A stretch of 64,000 bases of DNA from positions 10,664,845-10,728,844 of the forward strand of contig JABAKD010000015.1 in assembly GCA_012845835.1 (NCBI GenBank). The letters are read 5' to 3'. Position numbers and translations under genes: made by a program. The notes beneath the pieces are model-generated. The model saw nothing but the letters and a program-made list of their open reading frames with translations. It had not been told where the DNA came from and searched no databases. Positions 10,101 to 22,600 of the stretch are shown here, in pieces; position 1 is the stretch's first letter; each line of letters starts with the position of its first letter. The DNA is from Undaria pinnatifida. Taxonomy: Eukaryota > Sar > Phaeophyceae > Laminariales > Alariaceae.

Positions 10101-13100
10101 CGCCGCCACCACCACTACCACCACCACTACCACCACCACCGACCGACGCAAACGACAGCTGTTGCTGGTGGGAGCTTCCCATGCCACCCGACGCTGCAGA
10201 ACTTCCTAGGCTGGAAACCCCAAACGCGGCCGAGGTGGAAGGAGAGGAGGAAGAACCGAATGGGGAATCCGGTCCGCTCTTAGCCCCACCGGAAGAAGCC
10301 GGCACGGGAAGTTGGACCGAGGGGAACCCCGAAAACCTTCGTCGGGCGGGGTACGGGTTGGTGGGACAGGGGAGTTGAGCGCGGAGGAGGGGGGTGTCAT
10401 CGGGGGGCGGTGGGGTTGAGGGGGGGCGGGGGGCGGGGAGGGGGCGGGGGAGGTGCGGCTGAGGGAGGGATGTACTAATTTGATGCATAGCCGCAGTGTT
10501 AAAATCATTGACCCTCACAGGTAAGGGAGAGGGGGGTACTCACATCATTCACGGCCCTAGCCTTGAAGTGAGGGGTGAAACCAAACCAAAACAAAGAAAA
10601 AAAACAAAAACAAAAACCAGGAAACTCATAAAACGCTACGTGAACGTAGGTCCACCCGAGGAGGGCACGCGACGAAAGGGGAAAACGGCACCTCACCAAG
10701 AAAACGTCAGGACGAAAAACAAACCACAGAGAGGGGCGGAATTTCTGCATCAAGTGCGAAAAAAAAAATGTTTTCTTTCCATTTCGTTTTTTTTTCTTGT
10801 AGAATGACCCTCCGCTGTCTGCAGCAGGTATGAGGATTAGGGGTAAGATTGCGGAGAGTGCCCTTTCGGGTAGATTATTCCTGGTCTGCCACGCAAGGCT
10901 CCTATTTCTATTACCAAGCAACAGCGGCAAGAGAAAAACAAACAACTGGGTCAGTACCCGCATTGAAAAGAGATAAAATAACAACTGGTAAAGCAGCGAC
11001 TCGACAACTTATCGGGGCTGCAACCAACAGCGGCTTCGATGCTCGCGACAACCAACTAGGCAAACAGCGACGACGTACTTTGCGGCAGATTAATATCATT
11101 AGTCAGCAGCGGAAGCAAGAGACTAAAAAAAGCACGGAAGGCTTGCTCGGGGGAATAACATATTCCTTACCCAGCATCACATCTGCAACGCAGATAAAAA
11201 ACATGTGCGAAAAAGCAGCAGCGAGAAGACTCACTTGGCAGCAGAAGACGGCGGCTTCATGCTCGCGACCGTGCCGCTCCCGAAGCCATGGCCGTTCCCA
11301 AACCCGGCAAACCCAGTACCGCTCCCAAACACGCCGCTGGTGGCGGCCTTAGCCGGGGCTGACGCCGACGACGCAGAAGCAGAAGTTGTTGTAGTGGCAC
11401 CCGCAGCCCCTCCACCCCTACCCGCAGCGGCATCAACGCCTCCTCCCCAACCCCCACCCTGCCCAATAGTCACGACTTTCGGGGCTCCCCCCGAAAAAGC
11501 ACCACCCCCACCGCCAGCGCCAGACCGTACACTAACCGGAGCAGCAGCAGCTGCCGCCGCCGTCACCGCAGACGACGATGATCCAGCAAACCCAGCAGAG
11601 GAACCACCACCACCAACGCCGCCGCCGCCGCCGCCGCCAGCGGAGGTAGACAGACCACTCGAGGTCGTGACACCTTCCGATACCACAGGCGTGGCAGCAG
11701 CAGAAGCAGTCGTGCTTACCGCAGGCCGCCCCGCCCCCCACGTCATCCCCCCAAACTTAGGGGCCGGAGCGGGGGACGAAGCCGGGGCAGCAGCACCAGC
11801 GCCAGCACCAGCAAAGGGAGCATTTCCTGCGCCGGAGGAAGAAGGAGCAGGGCCACCGCGAGGAGCGCCCCAGCCGCCGCCAGAAAACCCGAACGGCTGG
11901 GCGGTGGCACTAAGCGGGGTCGAACTTCCAAAAATTCCGGTGCCGCTAGCACTGGTGCCACTTGCACTGACGCTACTGCTCGAGCTAAACCCGAGAGAGG
12001 ATGGTGTAGCGGGCGCTTTGTCGGCGGGAGACGGGGAGGAGGTCGTGGCGGCGGGGGTAGGGGTGGGCCTGCCACCGAAGCTCGGCCCGCCCGTCGTCGT
12101 TGAAGTCAGGGTAGAAAACAAGTTAGAGGAGGTCTTGCTTGACGAAGGTGGCAACATGGACACGGAAGGAGTCGCGGTAGAAGTAGTAGACGCCGCTGTA
12201 GATGAAAACGTCGAACCAAACGGAGTGCTACCTCCACTGCTGCCACCGCCACTGGTAGTGTTAGAGGTACCGCCAAACGCAGTCGATGTGCTGCTGCTGC
12301 TAGCAGAGGTACCTCCAAAAGCAGGCGATGACCCGGCAGCAGCAGCGGTAGCGCCGAAAGTCGGCATCGAAACGCCTCCAGCGGCGGGGGCAGCCACAGG
12401 GGTATTAGCCGTAGGAGCGTCAATAGCAACAGCAATGGTTGTGGCGGTGGCAGTACTCGCCTCCTCAGAAGGCTTGTGCACCCTCTTCGACGATGGACCC
12501 GAAGCCTCAGAAGTGGGTGCGAGAGGCCGCTTAGCTGCGCAACAAGGGGAAAAATATCAAAAAGAAACGAAAGGGTACCGGTGGGGGAGAAGCGGACAGG
12601 GTGCCCAGAGGTGAGGACGTCCGCAAATAAAATTTAACGGACACAAAGAAACATACCTGGTTTCTGGTAATTTTAGTACATTATAAATAAGCAGACTCCA
12701 CCAGTTCAAGCCTTTCACTACTGCAGAAGTTGATGACAATCCATTTTCAAGCAGTTTGTGCTCAGTTCGGGATGGTAGTCATCAAGGGGTTAAAGAGTGC
12801 GGCGTGCGATGCGCGCAGACGAGGGCGTCAAAACCAACGCAAAAATTAAGCGTTCAGCACAAAAAAAAAACGGATAGTACCCTCAAAACCAAATGTTGAC
12901 AAGTACCCCGCATCTCGACGGAGTCGCCAAGAAACAGCAACACAACACCTGCACGCCACCCCCTCCGATCGCTGGTCTCGAGTACCCCCCCCCTCCTCCT
13001 ACCCCGCGCGTCGAACGCTTGTCCCTGTCACCGCCACATCCCGCTCACACAAGCCAATACAGCAGTAGTTCCTCCATAGCGCTGGTTTGTGCCAGCCGTA

Positions 13101-13614
13101 AATACCGGCACTGAAGCAGAAACCGGCACTACTCCCCATACTGCTACTGCTGGTATGTTTCCATATGTGCCAAGCGATTTCCCATGCACTGTAGCGGGCA
13201 CACATCCGCTGTAGCGGGCAACCGGTACTTTTCAACCAGCATTATAGAGGGACTACCCATGTATCGTTAACTTTCACCTCGCGCCATAAGTCTGTTCCTC
13301 AGCGAAGCCTCTCCTCCATCTCCCCTCACCCCAGCCCCAGGCCCCGCGCCAGTCCCAGCACCCGCCGCATCGGCTGCCGCTGTCGCCGCCGGCGGTGCCG
13401 CCGATCCCCTCGCCGTAGCAGGGACGGGGGAGAGGGGCCTGGTCGAGCGAGCACCACCCGCCGCCGCCGCCGCTGCGACTGCGGCAGTAGCGGCAGCAGC
13501 GTCCGTAGCCACTCCGCTGGTCCCTGCCGCTGCAGCTGTTGTTGTGAGGGGCGGGGTGGAAGAGACAGGGTGAGGTTGCGCTTGCGCCTTCTGCGCCTGC
13601 GCCTGCTGCTGTTG

Positions 13615-13645
<31 letters not shown>

Positions 13646-16600
13646 TGCGCCTGCGCTTCGAGCGTGGTGATGCGCGATTGAAGCTTTCCGATCTGCCCAT
13701 CTCGGGCCTTGACGTCCTGGAGGGCGCTAGCCAGATTCTGCGCAGTGCAGCGCAAATAAAAATGTCGAGGAGAGCACACGGGAATGGGAAGGGGGCGTCG
13801 GCAGGCAACCACGCTATAAAACACGCCTCTCCCTACGTGAGCTACACCACCAGGGCGCCGTCTTTTACTTATCGCTATTTTGTTGTGTGACGGTAACGGA
13901 GATGGTGGTCGAGTTAGATCATATTGTGCTGCGTGGAAAACCTTACCTCCACGCACAAGGGACCCGAAGCAAGCCTCACGAGCGGTTCCTCGAAGGATGC
14001 AGCTCACCCTTCTTGCGACTCGCCGAACATCTCACGGCGCTTCGCGCTTGGTTCACGCGATGTCTGCCTAGTCGGTAAATACCCGACGTGCTCCGCTCCG
14101 ACATCGTAGGAATGCGAGGGTATATCGTCTCAAGACTACGGCTAATCACGAAAGAGTACCCCCCTCGGGCGCTTGTGCATGCGATGACGGCCCGGTCGGT
14201 GAACACCCGTCGTGCTCCGCCCCGGCATCTATAGGAATGCGAGGGTCTATGGTCCTACTCGCGGACGCAGGATACGACGATTTCCCCGCCACACACACAG
14301 TGACCCCTCCCACCCACACCGCATTATCCCCGAACATCGGTGATAGAATTGTAAGACCACCAGTCGATTGCTTGGTTCACACCACCACTGCCCCCACGTC
14401 CTATGAACATCACTACCATGACCACAACCACCACCACCACCACCATCACCGCCATTTTAACCATAACGATCAACTACCCCCCTTACCCCCCAGCCAGATA
14501 CCACCACCACTACCATCGCCGCCACTCCCCCCACCACCCCCCACCACTACAATCACTAACCCATCACCACCACACTAACCTTTAGCCCCCCCGTTGTCCA
14601 ACCCCGCCCCTTACCCCCCCCCCCCCCCCCCGACGAGCCACCGCCACCGCTACCCCCCCACCTCCAGCCACCACCGCCGCCACTTATTACCATCACCACC
14701 ACAATCACCAAAACACCACCACCACCACTCCCCCTCCCATCCTCACAATCACCACCCCCCCCTTTCCCTCACCACCCCCCTTCCTCCCTAATCCCCACCA
14801 GCACAGTCACCAACCCCTCATGACCACCACGCTTACCCCCCCCCCCTTCCCTCAATGGCGATAAGACGACGGCCATGCACCACCACCACAATCACTAAAC
14901 CCATCACCATCATCCCCCCCCCCCGCCCCCCTCGGCTCCCAATCCCCACCACCGAAATTTGGCACGAAGGAAGAGGAACCCTCCCCCCCGCCCCCCCCTT
15001 CCACCACCACAATAGCGGCACGAGATAAGCGTAGGAGTGGGCGAGTATTACAGACCTTAATATTTCAGCTGATGTGCTCCCTATGTGTTGTCGTCCATCG
15101 AACGGTTCCTGATATTTCCCCCTCCACTACCATCACCCCCCGCTACCCCGCAACCACCACACTCACTAACCAATCTTGCCCCCCCACGCACCCCCCTACT
15201 CTGCCTTTCTCCCCCTCCCCCTCCCCAAATTCTCCCCGACACAATCCCGGTACGGGGAAATGGTAGGAGTTGGAGTGAGTGAGTTGCTACCTTAGCGTTT
15301 TTATTACCGACATCTTTCAAGTGCTACTGACCTCCTTGATTTTTCTGCTGACGCCCTTCATGTTGTCGTACATCGAACGGTTCGTGACATTCTCCCGGTC
15401 CTTGGCCAGGATAGCCTGCTCCAAATCCGCCACCTTTTTGCGGAGCGGTTCCAGCTGCACCCAAAAATATAAGATAAGATGAGACAAAAGGTCAGACGAG
15501 ACAAGTCACGACAAGGCAAGGCAAGGCAAGGCAAGGCAAGGCAAGGCAAGGCAGGGCACGGCAGGGCAAGGCAAGGCAAGGCAAGGCAAGGCAAGGCAAG
15601 GCAAGGCAAGGCAAGGCAAGGCAAGGCAAGGCAAGGCAAGGCAAGACAAGGCAAGGCAAGGCAAGGCAAGGCAAGGCAAGGCAAGGCAAGGCAAGGCAAG
15701 GCAAGGCAAGGCAAGGCAAGGCAAGACAGATCACCGATCTATATAATCTGCACGGCCTACAAATCATGCTGGCGGGTAAGAGCCGAATGATCTGAACGAT
15801 CTATGCATGGCACATATTTCCCGGGCTGCATGTGTGCTACACAAATCCCGCACAATATACAGGTACATCGACAGATATTAAGACGACTAATAGCACAATT
15901 AGACGCGAGTCGACGATGTAAGAAAGTGCTGTACCATTCTCGCGGAAAAACGAAGGCGCATACCATAGTGGGGAGGAGGGGAGAAGAGCCTGCTTGGTGG
16001 CCCCGGCTCTGTGTTATGTCTAGAGAGGAGTTAAGGAGAAAGAACAAAATGCGACGATAATGAAGAAGAGCAAAACAAAAAAAAGAGGGGAATTGACAAA
16101 ATCGGGTACACCCGGGTGGTTTCTGAACAAAATCGGGTACCTTTTTTTCCGCGACGGGGCGCGCTTACGTACGCCTGCAAAACGCCTCCAAATCGCCTTC
16201 TGGCGCCTGAACTCACTGCGCCTTGTGTACGCGCAGCACTCCAAACCGTTTTTTCGGCGTTCGAACCCTCAAAACGGCGCCAATGACGGCCCCCAAAAAG
16301 TGCTCTCGACGGACAACCCGATTTTGTTCAGGAACACACCGGGTATACCCCGCCCTGTGCTTCGATTTTATCAACTAACCGATTTCGGCCATACTGCACC
16401 CGTTTTTGTTCACTTGCAACACCCGCGGAGACACGGAAACGGACGACATCTCCCCGCAACCCAGCTGTGGAAGATCCCGCACACAACTAGCAACTTGGCG
16501 ACTGTCATGCGACCACAGCAGCACTGTTAACTTCCCGGCCCACAAAGATCCAGCCCCGATGCAACCGCACTGCGAAGAATGGTGGCATGGCGGTGAGCGC

Positions 16601-19600
16601 GGACACCCAACCAAGATCCGGCGACACCCAACCAAGATCCGGCGACACCCAACCAAGATCCGGCGACACCCAACCAAGATCCGGCGCTAGGACGAAAAGA
16701 CAAGACCATATTGTTGTTTGTTGTTTTCTCACATTAACTCTTGTCAAAAATCTAGGGGAAATTGACAAAATCGGGTACACCCGGGTGGTTTCTGGACAAC
16801 ATCGGGTACCTTTTTTTCCGCGACGGGGCGCGCTTACGTACGCCTGCAAAACGCCTCCAAATCGCCTTCTGGCGCCTGAACTCACTGCGCCTTGTGTACG
16901 CGCAGCACCCCAAACCGTTTTTTCGGCGTTCGAACCCTCAAAACGGCGCCAATGACGGCCCCCAAAAAGTGCTCTCGACGGACAACCCGATTTTGTTCAG
17001 GAACACACCGGGTATACCCCGCCCTGTGCTTCGATTTCATCAACTACCCGATTTTGGCCATACTGCACCCGTTTTTGTTCACTTGCAAAACCCGCGGAGA
17101 CACGGAAACGGACGACATCTCCCCGCAACCCAGCTGTGGAAGATCCCGCACACAACTAGCAACTTGCCGACTGTCATGCGACCACAGCAGCACTCAGCAC
17201 TGCTAACTTCCCGGCCCACAAAGATCCCGTCCCGATGCAACCGCACTGCGAAGAATGGTGGCATGGCGGTGAGCGCGGACACCCAACCAAGATCCGGCGC
17301 TAGGACGAAAAGACAAGACCATATTGTTGTTTGTTGTTTTCTCACATTAAACTCTTGTCAAAAATCTAGAGCCCGTGGTCACACAAAGGTGCTGGAGCCC
17401 TAGGAAGATCCGAAAAACCAAGTGAAATCAAAATTCGTCAGGGAAATACTACGCTTTCCCGCCTAAAAACGCATGATACGGAAGCAGAAGGCGCACAAGT
17501 GAAAAGGTCAAATGTGCAAACTAAACTCACATGGCCGCGGGTATCCATTCAACTACAGCATAGAGTTCCCCCGTCCCCACAACTAACCAACTCGTATATG
17601 TAGAGACAGTTTCATACTGTGATGCGAACACATACTACTACTGTACTGCGAGCACATACTGTGCTGCGAACAGGTACTGGACTGCTAACACATAATGCGA
17701 ACGCATACACACACGCAACAGCTGTACTACGAAGTACAAGTAGTTTTGTTGAGTTATACGAAGTACTTCGAAGCACCCCACCGCAATACATGCTCCGGGG
17801 AAGGGAGGATACATACGTTATTTTTTGGGAAAAACACGAAGTTCTCCGAAAACAGGTACCCTCAGGCATGTCTGACGCGTGTTGTTGTGAGGACCAAATC
17901 ACCAACAGTGGACCGTCTCTACATATACGAGTTGGTTAGTTGTGGTGACGGGGGAACTATATGCTGTAGTTGAGTGGATACCCGCGGCCATGTGAGTTTA
18001 GTTTGCACATTTGACCTTTTCACTTGTGCGCCTTCTGCTTCCGTATCATGCGTTTTTAGGCGGGAAAGCGTAGTATTTCCCTGACGAATTTTGATTTCAC
18101 TTGGTTTTTCGGATCTTCCTAGGGCTCCAGCACCTTTGTGTGACCACGGGCTCTAGATTTTTGACAAGAGTTTAATGTGAGAAAACAACAAACAACAATA
18201 TGGTCTTGTCTTTTCGTCCTAGCGCCGGATCTTGGTTGGGTGTCCGCGCTCACCGCCATGCCACCATTCTTCGCAGTGCGGTTGCATCGGGGCGGGATCT
18301 TTGTGGGCCGGGAAGTTAGCAGTGCTGCTGTGGTCGCATGACAGTCGGCAAGTTGCTAGTTGTGTGCGGGATCTTCCACAGCTGGGTTGCGGGGAGATGT
18401 CGTCCGTTTCCGTGTCTCCGCGGGTTTTGCAAGTGAACAAAAACGGGTGCAGTATGGCCAAAATCGGGTAGTTGATGAAATCGAAGCACAGGGCGGGGTA
18501 TACCCGGTGTGTTCCTGAACAAAATCGGGTTGTCCGTCGAGAGCACTTTTTGGGGGCCGTCATTGGCGCCGTTTTGAGGGTTCGAACGCCGAAAAAATGG
18601 TTTGGGGTGCTGCGCGTACACAAGGCGCAGTGAGTTCAGGCGCCAGAAGGCGATTTGGAGGCGTTTTGCAGGCGTACGTAAGCGCGCCCCGTCGCGGAAA
18701 AAAAAGGTACCCGATGTTGTTCAGAAACCACCCGGGTGTACCCGATTTTGTCAATTTCCCAAAATCTAGAGCTCGTGGTCACATAAAGGTGCTGGAGCCC
18801 TAGGAAGATCCGAAAAACTAAGTGAAATCAAAATTCGTCAGGGAAATACTACGCTTTCCCGCCTAAAAACGCATGATACGGAAGAAGGCGCACAAGTGAA
18901 AAGGTCAAATGTGCAAACTAAACTCACATGGCCGCGGGTATCCACTCAACTACAGCATAGAGTTCCCCCGTCCCCACAACTAACCAACTCGTATATGTAG
19001 AGACGGTCCACTGCTGTTGGTGATTTGGTCCTCACAACAACACGCGTCAGACGAGCCTGAGGATGCCTGTTTTCGGAGAACTTCGTGTTTTTCCGAAAAA
19101 ATAAGGGACGTATGTATCCTCCCTTCCCCGGAGCATGTATTGCGGTGGGGTGCTTCGAAGTACTTCGTATAACTAAACAAACTACTTGTACTTCGTAGTA
19201 CAGCTGTTGCGTGTGTGTATGCGTTCGCAGTATGTGTTAGCAGTCCAGTACGTGTTCGCAGCACAGTATGTGCTCGCAGTACAGTAGTAGTATGTGTTCG
19301 CATCACGGTATATATATGTTCGCGTTATTGAGTACGTGTTCGCAGTAGGTGTTTGCAGTACAGAATGAATGTGTTCGCAGTACAGAGGGTTCGAACGCCG
19401 AAAAAACGGTTTGGGGTGCTGCGCGTACACAAGGCGCAGTGAGTTCAGGCGCCAGAAGGCGATTTGGAGGCGTTTTGCAGGCGTACGTAAGCGCGCCCCG
19501 TCGCGGAAAAAAAGGTACCCGATTTTGTTCAGAAACCACCCGGGTGTACCCGATTTTGTCAATTTCCCAAAAAAAGACGATCTAGATCGTAATCTGTTCG

Positions 19601-22600
19601 GGGTGACATGATCTACTGTAGATCGTGCTCTGTACGACGTGTGAAACGTTATTATCCTTCGCCCATCACACCACATCGTACACAGTGGGTGCCTCCGAAT
19701 AGTGCCGGTATATGCCAAATCTAAAACGCATCGGCACTATTCAGGGCACCAGCGCTATTGAGAATAGGGCTACAATACACTATGGTGCCAAGTGGTTCCA
19801 CAGGCACTATCGAGCAGGGGCATTATTCCACGGGCACGATTGGGAGCCCCTTACAGCACTATAGAAATCAGCGGCACTACTCCATCGGCATTATTGGGGG
19901 GCCCTTACAGTCGTGCCAAGCGATTCCACTGGCACTATAGAGCTGTTGCACTATTCCACCGGCACTATTGGGGGCCCCTTACAGTCGTGCCAAGCGATTG
20001 CACCGGCACTGTAGAGAGCAGGGGCACTATGCCACCGGCCCTATCGGGAGCCCATTACAGTCGTTCCAAGCGATTCTACCGGCACTATAGAGGGAAGCGG
20101 CAATATTCAACCGGCACTATAGAGGGGCAGAGGCACTATTCAACCAGCATTATAGGGGGAATCCCAGTGTACCTGTGCGGAGCCGTCCTTGCCGGAGAGT
20201 GCTTGCCTAAGCTGCGCCCGGAGGGACTCTCCTTCTGCTTTCGCCTTGGCTACCTGCATAATGGCGGAAAGCGGGAGAGCGTGAGCAGTGGAGATGCTGA
20301 ACCCTATGCGTGATGAAATGAAGGCATGTACCGGGGGGAAGAAGGGAAGACATCTGTGACCACGGCTGTCCAGAATCATGTTTTCTTTAAAACGCCTCCG
20401 TCTCTTGCCACCAAAAAATACCACGGATCGAATTAATCCAATGAATAATCTACATCATTTTTCCTGGTGGGATCTATATGATCTGTGTGATCTAGCACAT
20501 GTTTTCCAGGGTGGGATCTGTATGATCTACATCTTGCTCATGTTATCCGGAAGGCATCTGTAGGCCATCTTGCGCACAACTTTTCACGTCGGCCACTAGA
20601 GGATTTAGACATTTAGACGGGCACTATCGTGATCGATCCAAGGTACAAAAGGGTTACAGTGGTATTTACCGGTATATACCCACTATAAGACCATCCGGTT
20701 TACGAAGATGCGGTGGATAAAGACAAAGAAAACGGGCTTGTCCTTTGAGAACCAGCTACTTGGAAAAAAATGAGATAATTTTGGAGGCAGTAAAAGACAA
20801 GGCCAAACATGCAGATAAGACCGAAAATGGAGAGGAGACCAAACACGGAGATAAGACCAAACATGGAGATAAAACATGAAGATAGGACCAAACACGAAGA
20901 TAAGACCAAATATGGAGATAAGACAACACATGCATGCAGACACGACCAAACATGGAGACAAGCTCAAATATGGAGATAGCACCAATCAAGGAGACAAGAG
21001 GACTGAAACGGCCTGTCCAGAAGTGATCTTAAATTGGGTATACAACTGGTAACCGTTTAACATTTCGTTCTCACCTGTTCGTTGAGCTGCTTCGTCATGT
21101 TAGCCTGGGCACTGTTAGCGTTCACCCTAGCGCGGGCCGCTTCCTGCCTCGCAGACTGAGCCTCGGATGAAGCCTGCACTCACAGAAAATTAAAAAACAA
21201 ACGAAAAAAAAAAAAAGTGGAGCGTAAAAAACTAAAAGAACAAAAGAAAAAAGAGAGGAAGAATATGTAATAAATCAAACAAACAAAACAAACAAAACAA
21301 ACAAACAGAACAAAAAAGCACCAAACAAACAGCTGCCTCGCCGAGTTCGGACGCAGCCTGGACGCAAATATCACAAAAGCACAACAGAACTAATCAGTCA
21401 CACAACTAACTAAGAGTCAGGCAACCGAAACCACGAAAAAAAAAGCAAAACAGACACAAACAAAAACTATTAAGCAAACAAACAAAAAAACACCCACATA
21501 AAAATGAAACGCGCAAAAAAACGGAGAGAAAAACAACCAACTAAACAGCTGCCTTGGCGACAGAGCCTCGAACGAAGCCTGGGCCCACAGAGAACATCAA
21601 CACGACAAAATCAATCACGCACACCGAGAAAGAAAAAATAAAGAAGGGATAAAACAGGCAGAAAGATAAAACGAAAAAAATCAGGTCCAACAAAAAAAAC
21701 ACAATAATCAAAGCGAAAAATAGACATACAGTCAAGCCAAACAGTCGGGCGTGTGCCAGGTCGCTTCTTCTTTCAGGGTACCAGAGTTGCTGCACTCTGA
21801 CCAGGGGACAGAGTTTGAAAACGAAAACCAACCCAACAATCACACCAGCCAAACAAAGCAAATCAAACAAGCAAACCTAACAGCGATCAAAGCGCAAAAA
21901 ACAAAAAACAAGGGTTGTGGAATCAATACCAACCAGGTACTAACAAACCTTAAGAAAATCTGCTAGAATCTACGACTGTAGATAATATGTGTGTCGAGTC
22001 CACATCAAAATGGAAAAAAAAAAAATGACAACAAGCCTGTGTCTTCTTAGCGTACAGTAGTGGTCCCTCTATAGTGCCCGTTGCCCGCTATCGTGTCCGT
22101 GAAATCGTTTGTCAAAGATGGGAACAACCAGCAGTGGCAGTACAGTATGGGGATGTGTGCCGGTTGCCGCTATACCGGTCGCCCCGGTGGCATATCAGGT
22201 TATGTTCGAGCCTGGTATAGGTCAGTTTCGCAAGTTCGAATCCCCCCGAGTGCATACTCGTATAAATTCGTGGGGGCTTTTTCTTGTGCACAAATTGACT
22301 TGCGGAAAGCGCGAGAGCGTGAGTTAGCAACACTCGATGAGAAACCGACGAGCAGTGGGATTGCTGAACCCTATGCATGATAAAAATTGAAGGCAACGGC
22401 CGGGGGGAAGAAGGGGCGACACTTGTGACCACGGCTTGTCCAGAAGCTAGAAAGTAGATGTGTGTGAAAAAAAAAATACTCCGAGTAACGAAAAATAGTG
22501 CCGGTATTTCCGGCTGGCACACACCGGCAACTATTGAACGACCAATACTGCTGAAATCACAGAGGGATATATACATGCCCTTTACAGTGCATCCACAAAT

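Noticed and set aside
10548-10560. 13-bp microexon linking exon 41 to an acceptor at 10458
   Set aside because: Phases fit (2 in, 0 out), but it is not needed: the acceptor at 10336 joins exon 41 directly in phase. Kept only as an alternative.
9710-12534. The FG exons as a separate nucleoporin gene (Nup98- or Nup62-like)
   Set aside because: No start codon, GLFG or coiled-coil Nup62 domain was seen, and the splice phase from the TPR coil is continuous. It cannot be excluded fully without transcripts.
11205-12614. 469-residue plus-strand reading frame, Ala/Pro/Glu-rich
   Set aside because: It lies exactly opposite the FG exon. FG motifs, splice sites and phase all support the minus strand; the plus frame is a product of GC-rich codon composition.
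15358-15790. Leu/Pro/Cys and Gln/Gly/Lys repeat proteins
   Set aside because: Translations of the GGCAA microsatellite; such an array is open in most frames.
16605-16690. CRISPR-like direct repeats
   Set aside because: The 19-bp units are adjacent without spacers and the window is eukaryotic.
16762-17403. 213-residue frame and similar frames at 16060-16530 and 18219-18754
   Set aside because: All are repeats of the same module within the palindromic element, in several frames and both orientations, with no recognisable transposase or other domain.
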